DNA of 64,000 nt from Paracoccus jeotgali (lineage in GTDB: Bacteria; Pseudomonadota; Alphaproteobacteria; Rhodobacterales; Rhodobacteraceae), in assembly GCF_002865605.1 (NCBI RefSeq), contig NZ_CP025583.1, forward strand, positions 352,501 through 416,500, given 5' to 3'. The notes below the pieces were generated by a model, which was not told where the DNA came from, did not search any database, and worked only from the letters and a program-made list of their open reading frames with translations. Each line of letters opens with the position of its first letter. The first letter of the stretch is position 1. The position numbers were made by a program, and so were the translations under genes. Shown piece by piece: positions 20,739-30,107 of the stretch.

Positions 20739-22404
20739 CCGTCTGATTTACATGCCGCTTGGCGGCGCCGGTGAGATCGGCATGAATGCCTATGTGTATG
20801 GCTATGGCCCGGCCGGCAAGGAACGGCTGATCGTGGTCGATCTGGGGGTGACTTTCGGCGACATGGACAGCTCGCCCGGCATCGACCTGATCATGGCCGA
20901 TATCGCCTGGCTCGAGGCCAATCGCAAACGCATCGACGCGATCTTCATCACCCACGGGCACGAGGATCACGTCGGCGCCATCGGCCTGCTGTGGGACCGG
21001 ATCGGCGCGCCGATCTATTGCCGCAAGTTCACCGGCACGCTGGCGCGGCTCAAGCTCGAGGAACGCGGCGTCCAGACCGATGCGCTGCGGATCGTCGAGG
21101 CGCGGCCCGAAACCGTCACGGCCGGGCCGTTCAAGGTGCAGTTCGTGCCGATCAGCCACTCGATCCCGGAAAGCTCGGCGATGATCATCGACAGCCCGGC
21201 GGGCCGGGTCGTCCACAGCGGCGATTTCAAGCTGGACGGCACGCCGGTCGTGGGCGAGGCCTTCGACCCGCAATTGTGGCACGAGATCGCGCGCGAGGGC
21301 GATGGGGTCAAGGTTCTGACCTGCGATTCGACCAACGTGTTTTCCACCCATCCGGGCCGGTCCGAGTCGGTTCTGGCCAATCCGATCATGGAGTTCGTGG
21401 TCGCGCAGCCGCAGATGGTGATCGCCACGACCTTTGCCTCGAACGTGGCGCGGCTGAAGACGCTGGCGGATGCCGCCGTCGCCTCGGGGCGCAAGGTCTG
21501 TCTGCTGGGCCGCGCGATGCGCAAGATGGTGCAGGCGGCGACCGAAACCGGCATCCTGACGCAGTTTCCGGCCACCATCAGCCCGGAAGAGGCCGCCGAG
21601 CTGCCGCGTCACAAGGTCATGCTGATCGTCACCGGCAGCCAGGGCGAGCGCCGGGCCGCCACCGCGCAACTGTCGCGCGGCAGCTATCTGGGCCTGCGTC
21701 TGGCCGAAGGGGACAGCTTCCTCTTCAGCTCGCGCACCATCCCCGGCAATGAAAGCGGCGTGATCCGCATCATGAACCAGCTGTCCGAAATGGGCGTGGA
21801 CGTGTTCGACGCCGATGACGGGATCTATCACGTCTCGGGCCACGCCAACCGGCCGGATCTCGAGGCGGTGCATGATCTCCTCAAGCCGCAGATCCTGATC
21901 CCGATGCATGGCGAGCACATGCATCTGCGCGCACATGCCAAGCTGGGCACGGAAAAGGGCATCGCCTCGGTCGTGGCGACCAATGGCACGATGCTGGACC
22001 TGACCGGCAGCAAGCCGCGCGTGGTTGACCGGATCGAGACCGGGCGGCTTTATCTGGATGGCTCGGTGCTGATTGGGGCGATGGACGGCGTCGTCCGCGA
22101 CCGCATCCGCATGGCGCTGAACGGGCACGCCATGGTCAGCGTGCTGGTCGATGAGCATGACACCCCGTTCCCCGATGCCTGGGTCGAGACGATGGGCCTG
22201 CCCGAGCAGGGCCGGTCGTCCGCGCCCTTGGCCCAGCAGGTCGAGAACGAGCTGGCCGAGTTTCTGGAACGCGCCGACGCCAAGACCGTCGCCGACGACA
22301 AGAAGCTGGAGGACGCGGTCCGCAAGATCACCCGTCAGGTGACGATGGAAGAGATCGGCAAGAAGCCCGAGGTCACCGTCATCATCAGCCGTCTGGCACC
22401 CTGA
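20731..22404 (+). CDS. rnj: Ribonuclease J
   Basis: The 557-residue metallo-beta-lactamase/beta-CASP nuclease processes rRNA and degrades mRNA. The metal site is FITHGHEDHVGAI (about residues 72-84), with further ligands in PISHSIPESSAM and VHSGDFKLD; the beta-CASP part has ATTFASNVARL and MHGEHMHLRAHAKLG. AAGGAGG (20718-20724) 6 nt before ATG 20731 fixes the start over an in-frame ATG 8 codons earlier. It overlaps coaX by 8 nt. Confidence 0.96.
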   Translation: MSDRLIYMPLGGAGEIGMNAYVYGYGPAGKERLIVVDLGVTFGDMDSSPGIDLIMADIAWLEANRKRIDAIFITHGHEDHVGAIGLLWDRIGAPIYCRKFTGTLARLKLEERGVQTDALRIVEARPETVTAGPFKVQFVPISHSIPESSAMIIDSPAGRVVHSGDFKLDGTPVVGEAFDPQLWHEIAREGDGVKVLTCDSTNVFSTHPGRSESVLANPIMEFVVAQPQMVIATTFASNVARLKTLADAAVASGRKVCLLGRAMRKMVQAATETGILTQFPATISPEEAAELPRHKVMLIVTGSQGERRAATAQLSRGSYLGLRLAEGDSFLFSSRTIPGNESGVIRIMNQLSEMGVDVFDADDGIYHVSGHANRPDLEAVHDLLKPQILIPMHGEHMHLRAHAKLGTEKGIASVVATNGTMLDLTGSKPRVVDRIETGRLYLDGSVLIGAMDGVVRDRIRMALNGHAMVSVLVDEHDTPFPDAWVETMGLPEQGRSSAPLAQQVENELAEFLERADAKTVADDKKLEDAVRKITRQVTMEEIGKKPEVTVIISRLAP

Positions 22405-22411
22405 CCCGGCG

Positions 22412-22446
22412 CCCCGCCCCGCGCGCCGGCCGGCGCGGGGGCGGGG
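22412..22446. terminator. GC-rich hairpin between the convergent RNase J gene and SLC13 transporter gene
   Basis: An arm at 22412-22429 (with G22421 bulged) pairs with 22430-22446, giving about 17 G-C pairs around the centre GGCC. No T-run follows on either side, so it may act as a bidirectional, Rho-assisted or weak terminator between two convergent genes. Confidence 0.6.
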
Positions 22447-22449
22447 GGG

Positions 22450-24255
22450 CTATAGCGGAAAGACGATCAGCAGCAGCGGAACCGAGCTTGCGATCACGAG
22501 GATCTCGAGCGGCAGGCCCATGCGCCAGTAATCGGCAAAGCGATAGCCGCCCGGCCCCATGATCAGCGTGTTGTTCTGGTGCCCGATGGGGGTCAGGAAG
22601 GCGCAGGACGCCGCCACCGCCACGCCCATCAGGAACGCGTCCGGGTTCACCCCGATCTGTGCCGCCAGCTGGATCGAGACCGGCGCCGCCAGCACCGTCG
22701 TCGCGTTGTTGTTCAGCACGTCCGACATGGTCATCGTCGCCACCATCAGCAGCGTCAGCGCGACCCAGGGCGGATAGCCCTCGGTCAGCGATTGCAGGCC
22801 GCGGGCGATCAGCGTCGAGCCGCCGGTGGTTTCCAGCGCCATGCCCAGCGGGATCATCGCGCCCAGCAGCACGATGATCGACCAGTCGACATGGTCATAG
22901 ATATCCTCGACCGACAGGATGCCGCCGACGACATACAGGACCAGCACCGCACCCAGCGCGATGGGCATGGAAATCAGCCCGAAGCTGGTCGCGGCGATGG
23001 CGGCGACAAAGATCAGCAGCGCCGCCCACAGCCGCGAATCCTTGGCGACCTGCGTGCCGCTGCCTTCCAGCGGCATCAGGTCGCGCGGGTCCAGCGCCTT
23101 GGCCATGTTGTTTTCCGACAGCAGCAGCAGCAGCACGTCGCCATGCCGGATGCGCTTGGTGTTCAGCTTTTCGCGCAGGGTCTGACCCTCGCGCAGGATG
23201 CCCAGCAGGATGCCGTCGACCTCGATCCCGTGATACAGCGCGTCGCCGCGCCGCCCGATCAGGCGCGAGCGCAGCGGCACCACCGCCTCGACCAGCATCC
23301 GCCCGGCGGTATCCAGCGCGACGCTGCGGGCCTCGGCCTCGCGATCGGATTTCTGGCCGTCGCCGGGGCCGGGCGGGTAGGACAGGCCAAGGTCCAGCCG
23401 GAAATCCTCGATCGCTTCGGGCGGGGCCTCGATGATCAGCCGGTCGCCTTCATGCAGCACGATCATCCGTGAGGTGCGGTAATAGCGCGTGCCCTCGCGC
23501 TCGACGGCGAGGATGGTGACGGACTCGGAATCGGTGGCGATCTCGCCCAGGGTCTTGCCGACCGCGCTGCTGCCCTGCGGCAGCAAAAGCTGGGCCACAT
23601 AGTCGCGCAGCGCGACCTGCCCGGCGGCCGCGCTGGTGTCGCTAGCGTGACGCGGGATCAGCCGCCAGCCGATCAGCGCGATGAACAGCACCCCCACCAC
23701 CGCCACCGCGCCGCCGACCGGCAGGAACTGGAACATGCGGAACCCGGTGCCGGTCTCGGCCGCGCGGAACTGCGAGACGAGCAGGTTCGGCGGCGTCCCG
23801 ATCAGCGTGGTCATGCCGCCCAGGATCGTCGCGAAAGCCAGCGGCATCAGGGTGGGCGACGCGCTGCGCCCGGCCTTGCGCGCGGTCTGCACGTCGATGG
23901 GCATCAGGATCGCCAGCGCCGCGACGTTGTTCATGAAGCCCGAAATCGCCGCGCCCACCGATCCCATGATCGCGATATGCACCGGGACCGACCGTTTCGC
24001 GCCCGACAGGATGCGCGTCAGCCGCGCCACCACGCCCGATCGCTGCAGCCCCGCCGTCACGATCAGGATCAGCGCGACGGTGACGGTGGCGGGGTTGGAA
24101 AAGCCGGAAAACGCCTGTTCGCTGGGCACGATGCCGGTCAGCACGCCGGCCACCAGCCCGGCAAAGGCCACCACGTCATAGCGCCACCGCCCCCAGATCA
24201 TCAGCACGATCACGACCGCGAAGATGGCAAATAGCAGCAGTTGATCGGGGGTCAT
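22450..24255 (-). CDS. SLC13/DASS-family transporter with two RCK_C (TrkA-C) domains
   Basis: The 601-residue membrane protein has about 12 hydrophobic segments split by a cytoplasmic region (about 200-370). That region holds two TrkA-C domains, the first around LLLPQGSSAVGKTLGEIATD and the second around LREKLNTKRIRHGDVLLLLL. SNPATVTVALILIVTAG and LIGTPPNLLVSQF resemble the substrate-binding loops of the family. Such proteins carry anions such as sulfate or dicarboxylates; the substrate is not determinable here. The ATG at 24255 has GGAG 5 nt upstream. Confidence 0.85.
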   Translation of the reverse strand: MTPDQLLLFAIFAVVIVLMIWGRWRYDVVAFAGLVAGVLTGIVPSEQAFSGFSNPATVTVALILIVTAGLQRSGVVARLTRILSGAKRSVPVHIAIMGSVGAAISGFMNNVAALAILMPIDVQTARKAGRSASPTLMPLAFATILGGMTTLIGTPPNLLVSQFRAAETGTGFRMFQFLPVGGAVAVVGVLFIALIGWRLIPRHASDTSAAAGQVALRDYVAQLLLPQGSSAVGKTLGEIATDSESVTILAVEREGTRYYRTSRMIVLHEGDRLIIEAPPEAIEDFRLDLGLSYPPGPGDGQKSDREAEARSVALDTAGRMLVEAVVPLRSRLIGRRGDALYHGIEVDGILLGILREGQTLREKLNTKRIRHGDVLLLLLSENNMAKALDPRDLMPLEGSGTQVAKDSRLWAALLIFVAAIAATSFGLISMPIALGAVLVLYVVGGILSVEDIYDHVDWSIIVLLGAMIPLGMALETTGGSTLIARGLQSLTEGYPPWVALTLLMVATMTMSDVLNNNATTVLAAPVSIQLAAQIGVNPDAFLMGVAVAASCAFLTPIGHQNNTLIMGPGGYRFADYWRMGLPLEILVIASSVPLLLIVFPL

Positions 24256-24340
24256 CATCGCTCCTGTCGGGGAATGGCGCGATCCTGTCATGCGCGCGCG
24301 GTCTTGACCAGAGCCCGCGCTTGCGGGCATGGGACCGGCC

Positions 24341-25045
24341 ATGTCAGATCATGAATTCGACCCGAATCCCGCCCGCCGCAACTTTTACGGCCGCCGCCAC
24401 GGCAAGACCCTGCGCCGCAGCCAAAAGGGCTATCTGGCCGAGGATCTGGGCGCGCTGCGTCCGCGCGGCGTGACCATGGACGACAACCCCGACCGCACGC
24501 CCATCGACCCCGGCGCGATCTTTGGCGATGCGCGGCCGCTCTGGCTCGAGATCGGCTTTGGCGGGGGCGAGCATATGGTCCATATGGCCGCCCGCTATCC
24601 GCAGGTCGGCATCATCGGCTGCGAGCCCTTCATCAACGGCGTCGCCATGCTGGTCGGCAAGATCCGGGCGGCGGGGGTGCAGAACGTCAGCGTCCATCCC
24701 GGCGATGCGCGCGATCTGATGGATGTGCTGCCCGATGCCAGCATCGCGCGGGCGTTTCTGAACTATCCTGACCCCTGGCCCAAGACCCGCCACCATCGCC
24801 GCCGCTTCGTTACGCCCGAGCATCTGCTGCCGCTGCACCGGGTCATGGCACCGGGGGCAGAGTTCCGGGTCGCGACCGACATTCCGTCCTATGTCCGGCA
24901 GACGCTGGTCGAGCTGCCCAAGGCCGGGTTCGAACTGATCAGCCACCGCGCCGAGGCTTGGCCCGACTGGCTGTCCACCCGCTATGAACAAAAAGCCCTG
25001 CGCGAGGGGCGGCTGCCGGCCTATCTCAGCTATCGTCGGGTCTGA
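24341..25045 (+). CDS. trmB: tRNA (guanine-N7-)-methyltransferase
   Basis: The 234-residue SAM-dependent enzyme methylates G46 of tRNA. It shows RRNFYGRRHGKTLRRSQKGY, the SAM-binding EIGFGGGEHMVHMA and the family signature FLNYPDPWPKTRHHRRRF. A second in-frame ATG lies four codons upstream (24329), directly after a GCCCGC/GCGGGC hairpin, so the shorter form was preferred; the choice is not firm. It is divergent from the transporter and convergent with mazG. Confidence 0.93.
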   Translation: MSDHEFDPNPARRNFYGRRHGKTLRRSQKGYLAEDLGALRPRGVTMDDNPDRTPIDPGAIFGDARPLWLEIGFGGGEHMVHMAARYPQVGIIGCEPFINGVAMLVGKIRAAGVQNVSVHPGDARDLMDVLPDASIARAFLNYPDPWPKTRHHRRRFVTPEHLLPLHRVMAPGAEFRVATDIPSYVRQTLVELPKAGFELISHRAEAWPDWLSTRYEQKALREGRLPAYLSYRRV

Positions 25046-25096
25046 TCTCGCCGGGTTTGGTCTCGGCGGGTCAGGCGTTGGCGGGTCGCGGCGCGC

Positions 25097-25933
25097 TCAG
25101 CCGCGCTCGGCGGCCTTGGCGGCGTTCCACAGCGCGTCCATCTGGGCCAGGTCCGAATCCTCGGGGCGCTTGCCCTGCCGGGCAAGGGCGGATTCGATGG
25201 ACTGGAAGCGGCGGGTAAACTTGGCATTGGCGTTACGCAGCGCCTCTTCGGGGTCGATCTCCAGATGCCGGGCCAGATTGGCCATGACGAACAGCAGATC
25301 GCCGAATTCCTCGGCCAGATGGGCGGGATCGGCGGCCTCGCGCGCCTCGACCAGCTCGGCGGTCTCCTCGGCCAGCTTCTCCAGCACATCGGCCGCGCCG
25401 GGCCAGTCGAAGCCGACCCGCGCCGCGCGGTTCTGCAGCTTGACCGCGCGGGTCAGCGCCGGCAGCCCCATCGCCACCCCGTCCAGCACGCCGCGTTCGG
25501 CTCGCTTGGCGCGTTCGGCGGCCTTGATCGTTTCCCAATCCTTGACCTGCTGGGCGGCGGATTTGTCACGCGACTCCGGGCCGAAGACATGGGGATGGCG
25601 GTCGATCAGCTTGTCGGAAATCCGCGCCGCGACATCGGCGAAATCGAACATTTGCCGTTCCTGCGCCATCTGCGCGTGGAAGACGACCTGCAGCAGCAGA
25701 TCGCCCAGCTCGCCCGGAAACTCGTCCCAGGCCTCGCGCTGGATGGCGTCGGCGACCTCGTAGGCCTCTTCGATGGTATAGGGAGAGATCGAGGCGAAAT
25801 CCTGTTCGATATCCCAGGGACAGCCGGTTGCCGGGTCGCGCAGCGCGGCCATGATCTCGATCAGGCGCGCGATCTCGGTCTGGTTGCGGTCGGACGCGGC
25901 GGCGGCAGAGGGGCGGGACAGGCTGTCTGGCAT
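25097..25933 (-). CDS. mazG: Nucleoside triphosphate pyrophosphohydrolase MazG
   Basis: The 278-residue enzyme hydrolyses NTPs to NMP and pyrophosphate. It has two MazG domains: the first (about 30-130) with GCPWDIEQDF, EEAYEVADAI and ELGDLLLQVVFHAQM, the second (about 180-260) with EKLAEETAELVEA and EEFGDLLFVMANLA. These are the EExxE and ExxD metal motifs. AAGGAG 7 nt upstream of ATG 25933 supports the start. Its promoter lies in the divergent interval with yajC. Confidence 0.94.
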   Translation of the reverse strand: MPDSLSRPSAAAASDRNQTEIARLIEIMAALRDPATGCPWDIEQDFASISPYTIEEAYEVADAIQREAWDEFPGELGDLLLQVVFHAQMAQERQMFDFADVAARISDKLIDRHPHVFGPESRDKSAAQQVKDWETIKAAERAKRAERGVLDGVAMGLPALTRAVKLQNRAARVGFDWPGAADVLEKLAEETAELVEAREAADPAHLAEEFGDLLFVMANLARHLEIDPEEALRNANAKFTRRFQSIESALARQGKRPEDSDLAQMDALWNAAKAAERG

Positions 25934-26028
25934 GGCGTTTCTCCTTGTCGGGAAAGCCGTGCCACAGGCAAAAGCCGGTGTCCACGCCGCGTCACGTCCT
26001 TGTGGGGCGACGGGGTGGACGCGGTTTC

Positions 26029-26057
26029 TTGCCATTGCCCGTGCCGGTCATTAGGTT
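26029..26057 (+). promoter_or_regulatory. Putative promoter of the yajC-secDF-ccm unit
   Basis: TTGCCA (26029-26034), 17 nt, and TAGGTT (26052-26057) are the best -35/-10 pair in the 192-bp interval between the divergent mazG and yajC. The -10 is poor, so the call is tentative. Confidence 0.3.
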
Positions 26058-26125
26058 GCGCCGCAATTCCGATGTGCGCGCGGCCCGCGCCGCTTCCCAG
26101 ACCCGCCTTTCCGAAAGGACCGCAG

Positions 26126-26458
26126 ATGTTCGTTTCCCCTGCCTATGCTCAAGCCGCCGGTGGTGCCGGTGGTGCCGGCGCGATTGCCCAGTTCATCCCG
26201 CTGATCCTGATCTTCGTCATCATGTATTTCCTGATTCTGCGCCCGCAGCAAAAGCGCGCGCGCGAACATCGGGACATGGTGGCGGCGCTGAAGCGGGGCG
26301 ATCAGGTGGTCACCAATGGCGGGCTGATCGGCAAGATCACCGACGTCAAGGACGAGGAACTGACCGTCGAGGTCGCGCAGGGCGTCAAGGTGCGGATCGT
26401 GCGCGGTTCGGTCGCGCAGGTCGTCTCGACGGTCAAACCCGTCGCCGCCAACAGCTAA
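26126..26458 (+). CDS. yajC: Preprotein translocase subunit YajC
   Basis: The 110-residue single-pass membrane protein is an accessory of the SecDF complex. The N-terminal FVSPAYAQAAGGAGGAG resembles the uncleaved signal-like heads of the family. One transmembrane helix (about 20-40) ends in RPQQKRAREH, and the soluble domain has GDQVVTNGGLIGKITDV. GAAAGGA lies upstream of ATG 26126. It opens a run of co-directional genes through ccmG. Confidence 0.95.
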   Translation: MFVSPAYAQAAGGAGGAGAIAQFIPLILIFVIMYFLILRPQQKRAREHRDMVAALKRGDQVVTNGGLIGKITDVKDEELTVEVAQGVKVRIVRGSVAQVVSTVKPVAANS

Positions 26459-26470
26459 GGCAGGCAATTC

Positions 26471-28135
26471 ATGCTGCACATCCCGCTTTGGAAGCGCGTC
26501 CTGATTCTGGCCGTCTTCGTCATCGGCCTGCTCTGGGCCGCGCCGAACCTGTTCTATGCAAGGGTCGAGGCGCATAACGACGCGCTGGTCGAGGCCGAAA
26601 AGGCGGGATTCGTCAGCGACGCCCAACAGGCCGCGATCAAGCTGTGGCCGAACTGGATGCCCAGCGGTCTGGTCAATCTGGGCCTCGATCTGCGCGGTGG
26701 CGCGCATCTGCTGGCCGAGGTCCATACCGAGGATGTGTACAAGGCGCGGATGAGCTCGCTGTGGCCGGAACTGCGCCGGGCGCTGGCCGATCAGCGCGAG
26801 GTGCTGGGCGCGGTCCGCCGGCTGCCCGGTCCCGCCGATCAATTGCAGGTCGAGATCGAGAACCCCGACCAGATGGCCAAGGCGGTCGAGATCGCCCGCA
26901 GCCTGTCGACGCCCGTGGTCACGCTGACCGGGGCAGGGCAGTCCGATCTGGCGATCTCTGCCTCGGGCAAGGTGCTGACGATCCAGCTTTCCGATGCCGA
27001 GAAAAGCGCCACCGACGACCGCACCATCCAGCAATCGCTGGAAATCGTGCGCCGCCGGGTGGACGAGGTCGGCACCCGCGAACCCACCATCCAGCGGCAG
27101 GGCGCCGACCGCATCCTGATCCAGGTGCCGGGGATCGGGTCCGCCGCCGAACTGAAAGAGCTGATCGGCACGACCGCGAAACTGACCTTCAACCCGGTCA
27201 TCGGCCGCAGCAACGACGCCAATGCGCGGCCCGGCGTGGGCAATGTGCTGCTGCCCTCGCAGGACGAGCCGGGGGTCTATTACATCCTTGAAGACACCCC
27301 CGTCGTCAGCGGCGAGGAGTTGACCAACGCCCGCCCCAGCTTTGACCAGAACGGCCAGCCGGCGGTGGACTTCACCTTCAACCCGGCCGGCGCGCGCAAA
27401 TTCGGGGCCTATACGGCGGCCAATATCGGCCAGCCCTTCGCCATCGTGCTGGATGACGAGGTGATCTCCGCCCCGGTCATCCGCGACGCGATCACCACCG
27501 GGTCGGGGCAGATCTCCGGCTCGATGGATGTCGCGGGATCGACCCAGCTGGCGGTTCTGCTGCGGGCAGGCGCCCTGCCGGCCGAGATGACCTTCCTGGA
27601 AGAGCGCACGATCGGCCCGGAACTGGGGCAGGACAGCATCGACGCCGGCCGCATCGCCTCGATCGTCGCGATCATCGCGGTGGTGGCCTATACCATCGCC
27701 AGCTATGGGCTGTTCGGGGTGTTCGCCTCGATCGCGGTGGTGACCAACGTGATCCTGCTGCTGGCCTGCATGTCGGCCATCGGGGCCACGCTGACCCTGC
27801 CGGGCATCGCGGGCATCGTGCTGACCGTGGGCACCGCCGTCGACGCCAACGTCATCATCTTTGAACGCATCCGCGAGGAATTGCGCCGCGGCCGCCGCGT
27901 CGCTGCCGCCATCGACAATGGTTTCCAAGAGGCCATGTCGGCGATCATCGACGCCAACGTGACCACCTTTATCGCCGGGCTGGTGATGTTCTTCATCGGC
28001 TCTGGCCCGGTCAAGGGCTTTGCCGTGACGCTGACCATCGGTCTGGTCACCTCGGTCTTTACGGCGATTTACCTGACCCGGTTGATGATTGTGGTGTGGT
28101 ATGAATGGCGCAAGCCGAAGCAACTGGTTCTGTAA
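26471..28135 (+). CDS. secD: Protein translocase subunit SecD
   Basis: The 554-residue RND-type membrane protein uses proton flux to pull exported proteins across the membrane. After a first transmembrane helix comes the D1 signature GLDLRGGAHLLAEV, a large periplasmic domain, and helices 2-6 carrying GTAVDANVIIFERIREELRR, the conserved proton-path and cytoplasmic-loop motif. It starts 12 nt after yajC and lies 9 nt before secF. Confidence 0.97.
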   Translation: MLHIPLWKRVLILAVFVIGLLWAAPNLFYARVEAHNDALVEAEKAGFVSDAQQAAIKLWPNWMPSGLVNLGLDLRGGAHLLAEVHTEDVYKARMSSLWPELRRALADQREVLGAVRRLPGPADQLQVEIENPDQMAKAVEIARSLSTPVVTLTGAGQSDLAISASGKVLTIQLSDAEKSATDDRTIQQSLEIVRRRVDEVGTREPTIQRQGADRILIQVPGIGSAAELKELIGTTAKLTFNPVIGRSNDANARPGVGNVLLPSQDEPGVYYILEDTPVVSGEELTNARPSFDQNGQPAVDFTFNPAGARKFGAYTAANIGQPFAIVLDDEVISAPVIRDAITTGSGQISGSMDVAGSTQLAVLLRAGALPAEMTFLEERTIGPELGQDSIDAGRIASIVAIIAVVAYTIASYGLFGVFASIAVVTNVILLLACMSAIGATLTLPGIAGIVLTVGTAVDANVIIFERIREELRRGRRVAAAIDNGFQEAMSAIIDANVTTFIAGLVMFFIGSGPVKGFAVTLTIGLVTSVFTAIYLTRLMIVVWYEWRKPKQLVL

Positions 28136-28144
28136 GGGGCACCC

Positions 28145-29119
28145 ATGGCATTCCGTCTGAAGATCGTTCCCGACGTAACCAACTATAACTTCTTCCGCTG
28201 GCAGTCGCTGACCTTTGGCATCTCTGCGGTGGCGGTGACGATTTCGGTCGTGCTGCTGCTGACCATGGGGCTGAATTTCGGCATCGACTTCCGCGGCGGC
28301 ACCACCATTCGCACCGAAAGCCCGACCGCCTTCGAAGTCAGCGATTACCGCACCGCGCTGAGCGATCTGGATCTGGGCGAGGTCTCGATCACCGAGGTCT
28401 TCGACCCCAGCTTCGGCGAGAACCGGCATGTGGCCCAGGTCCGCATCGGTGCGACCGAGGACACGCAGGCGATGACGCCCGAACAGATCGCCTCGGTCGA
28501 GGCGGCGCTGAAGACCGTCGATCCCGAGATCCGGTTTGCCGCCGTCGAATCGGTCGGGCCCAAGGTCTCGGGCGAACTGATACGGACCGCGATCTATGCG
28601 GTGGTGGCGGCCTCGGCGGGCATCCTGCTGTATATCTGGCTGCGCTTCGAATGGCAGTTCGCGGTCGGGGGCGTGGCGGCGATCGTCCATGACGTCGTGG
28701 TGACGATGGGGATTTTCTCGCTGCTGCAACTGCGCTTCGATCTGTCCACCATCGCGGCGCTGCTGACGATTCTGGGTTATTCCATCAACGATACCGTCGT
28801 CGTCTTCGACCGGCTGCGAGAGAACCTGATCAAGTTCAAGTCCATGCCGCTGATCGACGTCATGAACCTGTCGGTGAACGAGACGCTGTCGCGGACCGTG
28901 ATGACCGCCGTGACCACCGCGCTGGCGCTGACCGCGCTGCTGGTGCTGGGCGGCGACGTGATCCGGGGCTTTGTCTTCGCGATGCTGTGGGGGGTGCTGA
29001 TCGGAGCGTATTCGACCATGTATGTGGCCAAGAACATCGTGCTGTGGCTGGGCGTCAAGCGTGACTGGTCCAAGCCCGACCCCGACGCGCTGCCCGACCA
29101 GTTCACGACGCAGCCCTAG
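28145..29119 (+). CDS. secF: Protein translocase subunit SecF
   Basis: The 324-residue partner of SecD has the N-terminal signature NFGIDFRGGTTIRTESPTAF, a small periplasmic domain, then five helices with GYSINDTVVVFDRLRENL, the counterpart of the SecD motif, and MLWGVLIGAYSTMYVAKN. The 9-nt spacing from secD implies co-translation. It is followed after 2 nt by an Mth938-like gene. Confidence 0.97.
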   Translation: MAFRLKIVPDVTNYNFFRWQSLTFGISAVAVTISVVLLLTMGLNFGIDFRGGTTIRTESPTAFEVSDYRTALSDLDLGEVSITEVFDPSFGENRHVAQVRIGATEDTQAMTPEQIASVEAALKTVDPEIRFAAVESVGPKVSGELIRTAIYAVVAASAGILLYIWLRFEWQFAVGGVAAIVHDVVVTMGIFSLLQLRFDLSTIAALLTILGYSINDTVVVFDRLRENLIKFKSMPLIDVMNLSVNETLSRTVMTAVTTALALTALLVLGGDVIRGFVFAMLWGVLIGAYSTMYVAKNIVLWLGVKRDWSKPDPDALPDQFTTQP

Positions 29120-29121
29120 AC

Positions 29122-29478
29122 ATGAAACTGACCGAGGCCGCATATCCGTCGGGCCGGGTGCCGGTCGAAGGCTATGGGCCGGGATTTTTCCGCGTCGGCG
29201 GCACCGTGCATGAGGGCGGGATCATTCTGTCCGCGCGCGGGGTCAGCCCGTGGGCCGGGCCGCAGGACCGCGCCGCGCTGCTGGCGCTGGCCGATGATGC
29301 CGATGTGCTGCTGCTGGGCATGGGCGCGCAGATCGCGCTGCCGCCGGCCGAGTTGATTGCCGCACTGGCCGAAGGCGGGCTGATGGCCGAGGCGATGTCC
29401 TCGCCCTCGGCCGCACGCAGCTACAACGTGCTGCTCTCCGAAGGCCGGCGCGTGGCGGCGGCGCTGCTGCCGGTATGA
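29122..29478 (+). CDS. Mth938-like domain protein (bacterial NDUFAF3 homologue)
   Basis: The 118-residue soluble protein belongs to the Mth938/DUF498 family: [38 protein letters not shown] and [20 protein letters not shown] match the conserved core. The mitochondrial homologue NDUFAF3 is a complex I assembly factor, and its alphaproteobacterial relatives are known to sit beside secD/secF. Here it lies between secF (2-nt gap) and ccmA (ATGA overlap). A complex I or membrane-insertion assembly role is an inference. Confidence 0.88.
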   Translation: MKLTEAAYPSGRVPVEGYGPGFFRVGGTVHEGGIILSARGVSPWAGPQDRAALLALADDADVLLLGMGAQIALPPAELIAALAEGGLMAEAMSSPSAARSYNVLLSEGRRVAAALLPV

Positions 29479-30107
29479 GCCTGCTGTCCGTTGTCGATCT
29501 CGCCGTCGCCCGGGGCGGGCTGCGCACGGTCGAGGGCGTGTCCTTCACCGTCGACGCAGGCGCGGCGCTGATCCTGCGCGGCCCCAACGGCATCGGCAAG
29601 ACGACGCTGCTGCGCTGCCTCGCGGGGCTGCAACCGCCGCTCGAGGGGCGGGTGATCGCAGCGCCGGACAGCATCGCCTATGCCGCCCATGCCGACGGGC
29701 TGAAGACGATGCTGAGCGTGGCCGAGAATCTGCGCTTCTGGGCGCGGGTCTTTGACCGGGACGAGATCGACGCGGCGCTGGAGGCGATGAACCTGCGCGA
29801 TCTGGCCGAGCGCCCGGCAGGCGCGCTGTCGGCAGGGCAGAAGCGGCGGCTGGGGCTGGCGCGTCTGCTGGTCACCGGGCGCCCGGTCTGGCTGCTGGAC
29901 GAACCGACGGTGTCGCTGGATGCGGATTCGGTCGCGCTGTTCGCGGCGGTTATTCGCGGCCATCTGGCGGCGGGCGGGGCGGCGGTCATGGCGACGCATA
30001 TCGAACTCGCGCTGCCCGAGGCGGCGATCCTGGACCTTGGCGGCTATCGCGCCCGGCCGCGCGCCGCAGGGCTGCGGCCCGCCGGTTTCAACGAGGCCTT
30101 CGCATGA
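29475..30107 (+). CDS. ccmA: Heme exporter ATP-binding protein CcmA
   Basis: The 210-residue ABC ATPase of cytochrome c maturation energises release of holo-CcmE. Walker A is [16 protein letters not shown] (about 36-51), the signature is [15 protein letters not shown] and Walker B is [12 protein letters not shown], followed by ATHIELAL with the switch histidine. It starts inside the Mth938-like gene stop (ATGA) and overlaps ccmB by 4 nt. Confidence 0.95.
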   Translation: MSLLSVVDLAVARGGLRTVEGVSFTVDAGAALILRGPNGIGKTTLLRCLAGLQPPLEGRVIAAPDSIAYAAHADGLKTMLSVAENLRFWARVFDRDEIDAALEAMNLRDLAERPAGALSAGQKRRLGLARLLVTGRPVWLLDEPTVSLDADSVALFAAVIRGHLAAGGAAVMATHIELALPEAAILDLGGYRARPRAAGLRPAGFNEAFA

